DNA of 64,000 nucleotides from Aphidius gifuensis (lineage: Eukaryota; Arthropoda; Insecta; Hymenoptera; Braconidae), in assembly GCF_014905175.1 (NCBI RefSeq), contig NC_057793.1:1550001-1614000 (forward strand), written 5' to 3'. Position numbers and translations under genes: made by a program. Positions 12,604 through 25,300 of the stretch are shown here, piece by piece. The first letter of the stretch is position 1. Every line of letters starts with the position of its first letter. Under the pieces are notes generated by a model. The model was given only the letters and a program-made list of their open reading frames with translations, was not told the DNA's origin and searched no databases.

Positions 12604-14576
12604 TTACAACAAAGCATCGAAAACACCACACTGATTATTGACATTTTTAATAATTGCTCCACCAAAAATTCTAACAGGTGTTCTACTCCAAGATATCAAT
12701 AAATATTTAGCATCAAAAAAGGGACTTGCTCTTCCACAATTGCAATCATTATATGAAATTTTTATGAGCTTTAAACCCATTGGCATATCATCCAATAATT
12801 TATCAAGTGTTACACTTGGTTTTTTAGATAACTGTGTTGTTTTTCTAGCTCCTATCACTGAACCAAATTGCATGTCAGGAAAAATTATTGATCCTGTTTT
12901 ATATTCTTCTTGTAATCTTGAATTTAATGATGATAAATATAAATTTTCTTGTTTATCAATATTAAATCTTTCAAATTCTGAATAATCAAATGGTTTTTTT
13001 CTATCATTATTCAGATAATTATTATTATTGAGGGTATTTAATTTTTTAAATGATGATTTTAGTAGTAAATTAAAACCCAATACAGCACCTTCAATACCAT
13101 CTTCAAGTCCTTTATCAAAATCAGTGTATTCTTGACCAAGGACGATGTCACCATTTTTTGGTATTACAAAACCTGCCATCTGTAAATTTAAATTTAAAAA
13201 AAATAAGACCATTTAAATTATAAAATTTACCAGGCTTTTAAATGAAAATTAAAAATTATAAAAATAATTTAAATTTAAATTTAAATGATGCCTAAATTAG
13301 TTGATGATTAGCTGAATTTTTTAACAATTAATTTTGATAATTTGTGATAAATTTATTAGAATTTTTGATCAAGTAAAACTTACTTTTGATGAATAAGCAT
13401 CAAGTTTATTTTGCCCATCGATCCAAAGACCATATCTACCATTACTATTATCCCAACTTTGACAAATATGATACCATTGATTTTCAAGTATTGATATTGG
13501 CTCGTTAAATAAAATTGTATTATTTATTTCCAAATTTATACTACGACCAAATGGCGATATCCAAGCTCTGACAATACGTTGTGTATCATTTTCTAAATAA
13601 AAAAAATTAAATTTTATTAAAAACATACTTTTATGACATGAAAATATATCAAGTTTTTAGATTGAGATCAACAAGATGCCTGATATGATAACTAGGTCAA
13701 CTTTCATAGTGTTGCATAAAAAAATAATAATAATAATTCAAGTTTATTTCCAGTAAAATTGTTGCATTAAATTTCACTCAGTAAAAAAAAATAAAATCAC
13801 ACAATCAATTAGTTAAAATTGTCTTTTAATTTATAATTTATTTTAATATTTAATTTTATTTCTCTAATATAAAAGTGTAAAAAAAAAAAACAAGCCAATT
13901 AATTAATTTAATTGAGTTAAATTGTATTTGCTTTTAAGTAATTATTTATTTTTACATGAACGTTAAATTCTTTGTAAAATAGAAAAAAGAAATAAAAATT
14001 CATGGCGTAATTTTTTTTTACAATTACTCACTTTCCACTTATCATAAGCGAATTTATAATCCGACAAAAAAGTAATCCGGCAAATAAAAAAAATATGCAA
14101 TACTTGTTAGTCTAGTATTTATTTATAATAATATATCATTAAATTTTAAATAATATATTATAAAAAAAATGAAATATGACTTACTTGAATATGAAAATAT
14201 TGAATGTGCAAATGTCAAGTTCGAGGACTTGACCCAGACACAAAAAGTAAATTCATTAATGTCAGGAACTGGTAATTGCCATCTGAGAAACTAAAATAAA
14301 TAATTAATAAAATTAAAAATTAATAAACAATTCAACTAAAAATATAAAAGAAATTTAAATTCAAAATTCAATTAGTTAATTTAAAAAATTAAATTACAAA
14401 TTAATTTATAATTAAAAAAATATATTTACTTGAATGTATCCACGTTGTGTCAACAATACTTTATGCAATGGTGTATTGTTAATAAAATTTTGAAGATTAC
14501 CATCATATTTTTTATCAGCAAAAATACCAATTAACAAAAATATTAATATACCAATATTTATTAAAATTATTTTCAT
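12604..14576 (-). CDS. Secreted pentraxin-domain protein (345 aa)
   Basis: Four exons read on the minus strand: 14430-14576, 14185-14290, 13384-13592 and 12604-13179, all with consistent phases (total 1038 nt). The N-terminus MKIILINIGILIFLLIGIFA is a signal peptide. Residues about 50-230 form a pentraxin/LG-type domain: EFTFCVWVK with Cys66, WYHICQSWDNSNGRYGLW with Cys128 (the expected disulfide partners) and GDIVLGQEYTDFDKG, the typical pentraxin LGQEQD-like strand. The C-terminal about 110 residues are an extension ending near QCGVFDALL. Pentraxins are secreted lectin-like, often calcium-binding proteins; whether the metal ligands are kept cannot be judged by eye. It is transcribed towards the secreted-family array. 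Exact orthologue not assigned. Confidence 0.85.
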
Positions 14577-16309
14577 AATGATTTATTATTATTTTACTAT
14601 TATTTAAATATTTTTGTTATTGTTGTAACTTTATGTTTATTTTATTTCTATAAAATAAGACTGGTTGTTTTGTTCCTCACGTGTGAAATGTAAATAAATT
14701 TTAAAATTGAATTAAACTCATATAGAACCAACAAAATACATGATTTTTTTCATATCGGGGAAGTAGTTTTAAATTAAGGGTGGGAGGTTTAATCCCACGG
14801 CAATTTTATTAACAAATTAATAATTATTTATCCTTCAGGGATTAAATGTCATTTATACAATATAACAAATTTTTATATTTAAACATTGACACTGTATTTA
14901 ATTATTTATAAAATTTTACTTTCACTACTTTTTTTTTTTTTTTTCTCAATTGATTTTCAATATAATAAATCAACAAGTGATTGTTATTTTTTATAGTTTA
15001 CCATTATAAATAATGTTAAAAAATTTAAAAAAATAATTTCACGCCCTTTTTATTATCGATCACTTTGTAGTTTCCCTAATCACTGGCCTTCATCGCTATG
15101 AATAAACTCTTGTATTTTTTTTTTTTGTTCACTTTTATGGGGAATTTTTTTTTATTTATTTATAAAAACGAGAGCATCTCTTGTATATCATCGATCCAAC
15201 AAATACTGCCGCCTACTTATACAACACGCATGGCACATTTCACTTAGCACACGCCTCTTCATCATACAAAACAAACGTCCACTTGATACAACAACTTTTT
15301 ACCAACGACACCAGTCACTCTGAAAAACTCTCCAAGAAAAATAAGAAAATTTTTTTTTTTTTTCTTTATCTTTACGTGACTTGCCAGTGACGCTACAACT
15401 TGCATTCAAATTAAATAACTCAAATTATCCGGTGGGAGATACGCGTGGTTGGTTTTTTTTTTTTTTTCAAATTTGTGCATCATATGAAAGTTTTGTTTCG
15501 AGTAATTTTTTTTCCAACACCATAAGTTACATTATGTCATTCGAAATAATTTACATTTTTATTTGGATAATAACGAGAGTGTTTTGAAATTATTTATTGT
15601 TTTATTTTTTTATTATTTAAATATGGGAAATTTAACTTGATACTGGTTCATGTTTTTTTTTTTTATTTCAATGAGATTTTAACAACATGTTTACATTGTT
15701 ACTGAATTTTTAATATTGGATTATTCAGTTTCACGTTTGTTCTACATTTTTATAAATGGTTATTCAAAATTTACATGAAAAAACATTGTTTTTATTTTTA
15801 ATATCTATTATTGTGATGGAAAAAAAATATTATGGCTATTTAAAAATCAACAATTAATTGAATAATTTACTTTGAATATTTTATCAATTATTTGCATGAA
15901 CTTTGGTCAATATTTATTTAATAAAATTATGTTGCACTCTACTATTTCAATTCACAATTGACTGTTATAATATTTTTTTTTAATTATTTTAATTTCAAAA
16001 CACAACCTTGATCTCATTTACCAAGTAATTTATAATTTTTTAATATTTAAAATTTAATTATAACAAGGAATGTTTTAATTGAAAAATCATTTATAATACT
16101 GTAGATATTTTTGGATAATTGATTTATTGAATATCAATAAAATTAGGTAATCGTTTTCATTATGAAAAAAAATTCAATATAAAATTTATTTATCATCAAT
16201 CATTCTTTTATTAAAAGCCAATTCATGTCTCAAGGACACTGAAGATTATATAATAAATATCAAACAATTTAAATAAATAAAAAATTTTTTTTTGTAATTA
16301 TATTTACAG
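14577..16309. other. Region between pentraxin gene and first SRCIN1-like exon
   Basis: Contains the pentraxin promoter side (from 14577) and either intron or 5' flank of the SRCIN1-like gene. A GC-richer island at about 15165-15330 follows a TATAAAAA at about 15160 and could be a transcription start or 5' UTR exon. The open frames there (15181-15390, 15381-15587) lack recognisable protein and ATG context, so I do not call them. Confidence 0.4.
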
Positions 16310-19300
16310 ACAGCTAAAAATTCAAATTCAGGCGGTTATTATATGGGTGGTAGTAGCACACTGCCAAGAGGTGGATCCATCATGAGAGCTTACAGTCCAG
16401 CATCGTCAATTTTAGCTGGACCAAATGCAACTCCAACACAGCCAAAGACACTTGGTACACCAGGTAATATCAAACAATCCAGTGAAACTAAAAAAAAACA
16501 TTTAAAAATTCAAAAAACAAACTTATTTGTATAATTATATTTTTACCTGGTTGATGGATTATTTGTAGAAATATTTAAAATGCATGATAACAAAATTAAC
16601 TTTTAAAAATAGACCCCTGTTGAATAATACTAAAATCCAACTAAAAAAAAATTTAAAAACCCAGTAAAAAGAAATTTTTTTTAATCAAATAATTCATGTA
16701 AAATAGTGAGAATGTTATTCGACTGGATCGAGGGGTTTTTCAGTACAAAAATGACTTTAAAATTTACAAAAAAAATTGATAAAATTATTTTAAAAAAATT
16801 AATTAGAGTCATTGAAATTGCTTGAAATTTAAAAATAGAATAAACCCCTTGAAGAGTGAATTGGCAATTGTTTTTCTTATTATTTTTTTTTTTTTTTTTG
16901 TTACTATGTTTGAATGATTGATGGTAGGTGGTGGTGGTGGTGTTAGTAGTGGTGGTGTTGCACCAGCAAAACCCCTGCGTGGATATCAATGTGGTAAGAC
17001 ACCCCTAGGAAGCCTGGGGGCCTCAGCACGCTTCTCTAGAGACAGCTCTGTATCCCTCTATAGTATACCAGGTCAGTAGAATCCTTAAAAAAAAAAAATT
17101 TGCCAAAGGCATGCTAAACTATTATAGCTATCTTTAACATTTACCCTTTGCATACGTAAACACACACATGTCTTCCGAGTATCACCTTTAGGCAATACCT
17201 TTTTCAATAAATTATTCATTTTTTTCTTTTTTCCAATTCAAAAAAAATAGAAAATAAAATATAATTTATACTAAAAAGTGTAACTATTAGTTTTTTTTTT
17301 TTCTATTATAATTTATTTTGTAGAAAGTTGACTGTAAACACTTGAGGGCTAAAATATTGTCATTACATGTAAACAAGTTTTTTTATTTTGTTTAATTTTC
17401 TCAATTTTATTTGTAAAAAAAAAAAAAAAAATTAACAGTGACTAATAAAATTGCCAACAGCTAATGTAATTTATGATGTAAGGAGTTATGCTTTTAGGAT
17501 TTATTACTTTTTTAACAACAATTACATTATTTAATACGGTGCTTTTGTTATTTTTTGTATTTAATATATAAATTCTTAATTAATGTAATATGATATTTTA
17601 ATCGTAGATCGAATTCATGGTGAGAGTGGATACATGAGTAGTCCAGAAAGAACTGGTGGTGTTGGTAGCAGCATTGGAAGATATCCAATTGGTCCGTACA
17701 GTGCTGGTAGCAGTTATGAAGAGCCATACTATTCACAATATTCCGGAACAGTTACACCAGTTATTGACGAAGAAGCAAGGTAATTTAAATTTTTAAAAAA
17801 TAATATTAATTTTATTTTTATTATATTTATTTAATTAATTATCAATAACACTGTGTCATGATAACATAAACAATGAAAAAAAAAAACGAAAAAAAAAACA
17901 AATGTGTGTTTGTTGGGGATGATGCAGTGACACTGAGCTGTTGGAGGAATCATACAGCTTGTATGGTGTTAAACCATCAGGTCGTCCACCATCTGGTCCC
18001 CCAAGATCCCCATTTCCTCCAGGTGCACCAGCTCTACCTCCGGGTCCAACCTACGATGTTACTCGGTACCAACAAATCATCAAAAAATCAAAAATAATTA
18101 TTTTTAAAAATAAAATAAAATAGTGTTGATGGTGTTACTGAATGTCAAAATGATCCTGCCTGAATTATCATACACATATCAAAAATGATTATTATTAAGA
18201 AAAAATAATTATTAAAAATATTGTTGACTTTGTTATAAAAATTTCTAATATTATTTATCTTTTTTTAATTTTAATATCTAATTTTTTCATATTCTAAATT
18301 TGTTTAAATAAAATTGTTTATTAATAATTTAGAAAAATTTTAAATTCACAATTGGGCTTATTTATTACTAAGGCAACAATATATTTACATTTTTTTTTTT
18401 TTATTGTAAAAGCATGCTGATAATCCACAAGATCTAAAAATAATTGAAAAAAAAAAAAATAAGAGTTATACAGAAATGAGAATGCAGCATGCTCCAATAA
18501 TTTAAACAATGAGCATTAAATCCTAATGAATGATTAATGAATTAATAATTTATCAATAAAATTTTAATGATGATAAATAATATTAACACATGCTTTATAC
18601 GTGATAGTACAGTAGTGATAGTAAATAATAAAAATAAATAATAAATGTTGTTTTTTTTTTGAGAATTATAATAAATTGTTTGCTTGTTTTAAAAAATATT
18701 AATATTATTGTTTATTTAATTAGGATTAGAGTGGAACACATGGAGAGACAACTTGCAAATTTAACTGGTCTTGTGCAAAAAGCATTGACACATGCTCCAC
18801 ATCCGAGTCCATCACCAAGAGACTATTTACAAGTTCCAGCTGGACGTGATCCATACGCCAGAAGTGCAGGTATAATTTGTTTATTTTTTTATTTTTCTAT
18901 TTTATAAATAATACATGTTCTAGATTAATTTTTTTTTTAACTGCTAGATTGGCATTTAATGTTGACATAATAATATTAACAATTAGTTGCTAATTTTATA
19001 CAAAAAAAATTAACTCATTTTGCTTTTAATTATTATTAAAACTAAATTAACAAAAAAAAAAAAAATGTAGTGCACGTAAAACTGCCATGAAATATATGAA
19101 AAAGAGAATTTTTTTTTTTACTTTTTTTTTAGTATATATATCAACTATTTAATGTAGCTTTTAAAAAAAATAATAATAATATAATATTAGATTTTTTTTT
19201 ATGCTGATAATAAATGAGAAAAAAAAATGCTCGTTGCGTATATTAGAATTGAATTAATTATCATGAAGGCCAGGAGGTATAAGCACTGAAAAAAAAAAAG

Positions 19301-22300
19301 TCAAATTGAAAATAAAAATTATTAAAAGTTTATAAGAAAAAAAAAAAACAATTATTGGCAAAGTAGAATTTAATAATATTGGTTATAATTTATAATGCAT
19401 ATATAATTAAAATTGATGAATTATTTAACGATGCTTCACCTCCTGGTCGGGTTTAATCCTGGGCCCTGCTGTACAACTGCTTGGTTAAATACTTGAAATT
19501 CATACAGGCGCAGGAAATGAGTTTGACAAAAACTCTAGTTCCAGCTCAGTCTCAATGCCAGGTGTGTTTTCCTTATTTTTTTTCAAACAAATTATTTAAA
19601 AGTAATGAGAAAAATATATTTTTTATTTTATAAAAAAACTGGATATTTTTAAATTCATCAAAATTCATTTTTAAAAATTCAAAAAATTATTTCAATTATA
19701 AATTTATAATTTAATATTAAATTTAATCAATTTCTATTTATTAAAAATAATTTATAAATTTTTTTCTCCGCTGTAATTATTTTTATCTCCGTCAAAAGTT
19801 TTTTCATTATTTTATCAAATAAATTTTTCTCAGTACTTTGTAATAATTTTAACTATTAATTATTTCTAATTAGCATTAAGATAATTTTTTTTTTTAACTC
19901 TTGAAAGAAAAAATATAAAATTGATTCAAAAAAAAAAAAAAAATATACTGATTATATATGAAAAAATAAAATAAATGTAACATTACAGATGACTCGTATT
20001 TAAGGACTGATGTTAAACCACCAAAACTAGGCAAAGGTGCGACAATAAAATGTCCTAAGCACGTCAATTATTTTTTCCATAAAAATTTAATAATTTATTT
20101 ATCAAAAAAAAATATATATTTTTCATTTATTATTAAATTTTTTTGAGTTTATTAATTTACTTTTAAATCAGCATGATTATTTTTAAATAATTTTTTTTTT
20201 TTTCTATCAATCAAGGTCATACAGAATTAATTCATTTGGTGTTTAACATTTTTTTTTTTTTTTATAAATTCAACAGATCCTTTTACCAGTCTACATTTCT
20301 TAAATAATTTTTAATATTTTATAATTTTTATTATTCAAATAGTTAAATCATTTCGAAATTTTCATTTCGAATATTAATATAGTTCAATATATATTTCAGA
20401 CAAGTCGGTGTCTTTTGAAAAATCAGTATCATTCAGTGATGAGCCACCTGACATGAATTCACCAAAACAACACTCACCACAACATGCAGGTTTGTAAAAA
20501 TAAAACAATATAAATTTCTAAAATAATAACTTGATATTTCCAACTAACAAACAAATAAATTTACCAACTAAACTAACAAATTTCTTGTTAATTTTTCAAC
20601 TAACAAACTTAAAAATATTTAAAAAATAAAAGCGGATACAAAACCAACTAAACCAGCAATAAAATCATCAACTTTGCCTCGGATGTCATCCCAAGGTAAC
20701 CCTTGATAACTTGTATATTAATTAAAAAAATCTACTATTGTTAATTTAATTTAAAATATAAATTATTAATTCTATTTTATTTAATTTTAATTACAGAAAG
20801 AGATAGACATAAACCAACACCACCACCAAAACCAGTTGCACTAACAACTGGTCCATATGTTTATCGTGATTTATCATTAACACCAGAAATGTATAATCAA
20901 TTACGTGGTTTACAAAAAAAAGCCAAAGATCTACGTCAAGAAGTTAGAAATTTGCGACGAATGTCACAAGCACAAGCACATACTGTTAGAGAAACAATCA
21001 GAGATACATTTATTACAATTAGGTAATTTTAAATTTTAAATTTATAATAATTATTGTAACAACATTTTGATAATCTAAATAATATTTGTAATCTTTTTTT
21101 TTTTGTTTAGATCAATGCTTTTAACTGGAGGTGACGCCGCATGGGCAGCTGGTGACACTGAAAAAATACGTTTGAGTCGTGAAGAAGACCTCTACAAACA
21201 GGAAATGATAAGGCTGGAAAATGATCTAACGTAAGTTTTTTAAATAATCAAATAAATAGCTCGAAATTTATCATTGAATTAATGAAAAATATTAATTATT
21301 ATTGACAGCGAGCTAGAGAGTACAGTGGAGGAATTACGAGGAAATGTTATCAATCGAAAAACTCGTGTCAATATGTCTGATGTTGAAAATATGGCTTTGA
21401 TATTAAGTAAATCTAGGTAAATAAATTTTTTTACATTTCTAAATTTATTATAATAATTATCTTCATTGTAAAGTTAATGATAATATTTAAATAATAAATT
21501 AATTATTAGCTGAAATTTTTAAAATAAAAATTGAGCCAATTTAATTGAATTTTGTTAATTTTCAATAGCAAAACAGTGGCTGATTTAAAAGTACGTTTTC
21601 CAAATTTACAAGAAGGTATGAAAGGCCTTTTAAGTTCTGAAATGGAAAAAGTTGTACGTGAAGAAAAATTTTTAAAGGAAGAACCAGAAAGACTTGAATC
21701 AGCTTTACGACGTTGTAAAAAATTAACTGGAACACTCGTCACTTTAAAACGGTAACGACATTAAATTAATATAAAAAATTTTTATTTACATACTTAATTA
21801 TAACAAGTATCATTTTAAAATATATAAATTATAAAAAAACAAAAAAAAAATTTAATTATTAAATAGCTTGGCGTCGGTGCAAGAGCAGCGATTACCAAAT
21901 GCAGTTAATATTGATAATGAAGAGACACCACCAACACCAACTTCAGCACAACATTCAAAGGTAAATTTTAATATTTTATAGCTTTATTAATTATCGATTA
22001 TTATTTTAACCAATTTATCCATTTGAGCTATCAAAATTCCATGCATGATTATATCAACATAAAAATACTAAAGAAAATTTTATTTTTAAAAAAAATTTAA
22101 TTTGCTTGATTGAAACACTTGAAAATTATGTATGTGTGAGTTGGTAATTTAGAATTTTTTTTTTCTTTTTTTTTATATTAATAAGAGTGAAAAGAGAAAA
22201 TTGTGTGTGCACTTTAATTATTATTTATATTTTATTTTATTTGATTAAGAAAAAGAAAAAAAATGAAATTTATTTAAATACGCAAATCAGTTTTCCTATA

Positions 22301-25300
22301 TCCTGTGTTATTTATATTATTCATCATCATCAGCATTTCACAGACATATTTCATTCTAAATCAATCGAAATTATAAACTTTTTTTTTTTTTTTTTTTTAA
22401 ATCAATTTTTAAACTCAAAAAATAAAAAAAGAAAATTAAAAATTTCTATAACAAATTTTATTTTTTTTATTTTTTGTATTTTTAAATTAAAAATGCTTAA
22501 TAATTTTGAATAATTTAATTAATAAACAAAATCAGCATGTGCAGAGACGATTGTATATATTTTTTTAATTTTTTTTTGTCATTATCACAATAACAGTATT
22601 AAAACTTGGTTAATTTTTCGATTTAAAATTGACCATATTTTAATATCAGTCACCAGCACAATTCCCAATAATATAAAAATATTTTTTGTAACAATATAAA
22701 GTTTTCACAATTCATGTAACAATAACAATTACGAGCAGAGAAGATGGTTTAATAATTTTTTATAATTAAAAAAAACAAACAATAAATTGTCATAGTTCTG
22801 GCGCGCAGTTTTGCGCCAGTTTTAAATATTTAAAAAAAAAAAAAAATGTGAACAAAAATAATACATATCCCGAGTGAAATGAATTATTGATATAAAAAAT
22901 TAAATATCTATAAAATATAGTACTTATAGTTCCAATTTAATTATCACTAGAAAAATTTTAGAAAAAAAAAATACAAAAAAATGAAATCTAATGTAAACCT
23001 TGTAAAAATTAAAGCGATTATTTTTATAAAATTAATAACAACTTAATTTTACTACAAAATTATTTATTTATCTTTTTATTTCAATTAAAAAATATAATTA
23101 TTAATCTATTTTAATAAACACAAACAATAATCTAGGAATATTATAGCTAAAAAATTTTTTTAGTTAAATGCTTTTGCTCGTATATTGTTCACAATAACAT
23201 TCGCGATTTTTTTAACTTTAAAACACTTTATTATCATGACATTTATCAACAAAAATAAATCATTAAAAATACATTCTAATAATAATTAAAATAAAAATTA
23301 AAAAAGTATTTATAAACCCCTTCTTAGCACATCAAATTAATCAAAGCATAATCATCAAATAATAACGAGGGTAAATTTTTTTATTTCCTGCATTATCATT
23401 GTCTCAATGGATCCCTCATACCCCTTCAATGTTTGCTGTATTTTTTTTCATATAGAATAGATTAAAATAACCAAGATGTGACAAAACATTCAAATACTAA
23501 TCTTTTTTTTTTTTTTTTAATAAATATTGATCCTAAGTTTTTTAATTTAACCCTTATTATTGACCCTCGTGCACAATGTTTTGTCAAATCATTAATCATT
23601 ATGTGTCTTAGCTGTAAATAAGCACAATATTATATAATAATTGCTATTATTATTATCAACAATTAAAAAAAAAAAAACATTTAAAAAAAAAAAAACAATT
23701 AAATAAATAAGTGTTGCCTTGAGCAATTATTATTCCCATGAATTTTTTTTTAAAAAACACTTTTGATATTTACACAAGCACAACATCGATGATAATAATT
23801 ATTAAAGGTTTATTTAAAATATAATAAATAATTTTGACGATTAAAAATATATAGATATTTTTAATTAAATTAAATATAAAAAAATATGAAACTTTTTATA
23901 GTATGGCTGGAAGTGGAGTACAAACTTCAAGGAGGCCATACAGACCAGTCACGAGTAATTTTTAAATCTCATATATATTAATTCATTATTAATAATTATT
24001 CTAATTTTCTAAATTTTTTTTTTTTTTTTTTTAAATATATTTTATTATTTATATCGTCGTTATTTTTAAATATTTTTCATTTCATTTTATAATCATCTTT
24101 CATAGGACTCAAACTATTCTGCAATAAATAAAAAAATAAAATTAGAAAAATTAATTTATTAATTAGAGGATTATAATTATTTAATGAAATATTTATCAGC
24201 AGAATATTTTGGGATAAATTCATCGATTTATATTTTATATTACGAGTCGTTTAAATATTTTTCATTATTATTAATTCGTGCTTGTTGATAATTATTTCAA
24301 TTTTTTAATTATTCTTCGGTTATTTATTATTGCGAGTATTATTTATTTATATTCTACGCACTGCTATTGATTATAATAATTATTTATATTGTGTTACATA
24401 AAATTATAACACGGATATTTAATTTTTTTCATATATTTTTTTACTTTGGTGTTGTTAAATATTTATTCATTTTAAATAATGCATAGCAACCAATAACACA
24501 CCATCTATTTTATAAATATCTTTTTTTAAATTAAAAAATTCATGTTAAAAATTATACTTTATTTTGCTATGTTTATATTTATTTGTTTTATAAATTATTG
24601 TCAATTCTATCGCTGCTTTAACTCTAAAAAAATTATCGGCGAAATGCAAAAAATTTCTTGTCTAAATTATAATTCGCTAATTGTATTTTTTCTTTAAATT
24701 TTTTAGAAATAATATCGTGTGATTTTTAATGAGCAATTAACGGGTTAAATAATTTTTTTTTTTTTTATAAATCGAAACACGATCCAATCCATTTCTTATA
24801 GTAAGGTGTCCCGATGTTGATTAAGGTTTACATTGGATTTTCTGATAAAAAAAAAATAGATGATAATATGAAAATAAAAAAAAAAAAGAATTATGATAAT
24901 TAAGTAATTAAATTTGTTAATTAAATTTCATTCTCAGTGGCGTTAATATCTGTCAAACCAAAACTATGTACTCTCCTTCTCTTCTCCTTCGATTTTTGTG
25001 TCTAATTATTACAAAAAAAATTGGGAAAACATGTAAATGAGTGACTGAAAGAAATTTTATTGTTTGAAATTTTAAACCTGTTAATTTATTAATTGTAATT
25101 AATAAATTAATAAATTGTTAAATTTGATTTACTTATTAAAACAGTGATATTTCTTTTTGTTAAATTCTCATTATATTATTTATATTTAATTTATTTAAAA
25201 AAAACAATTATATTTGTAGTATATTTGTGTGAAATTTATTGTAAATTAATTATCAATTGATAATTAAAAATTTTTTTTATTTGTTTTTCAATTTAAAAAT

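Noticed and set aside
12638..12985. Plus-strand 115-codon frame
   Set aside because: Antisense shadow of the last pentraxin exon.
15181..15587. Two overlapping short frames
   Set aside because: No recognisable protein and no acceptor or phase link to exon 16310; more likely 5' UTR or promoter DNA.
22187..22513. 108-codon frame after SRCIN1-like exon 21960
   Set aside because: Poly-Lys, poly-Phe and Ile-rich composition from A/T runs; intronic.
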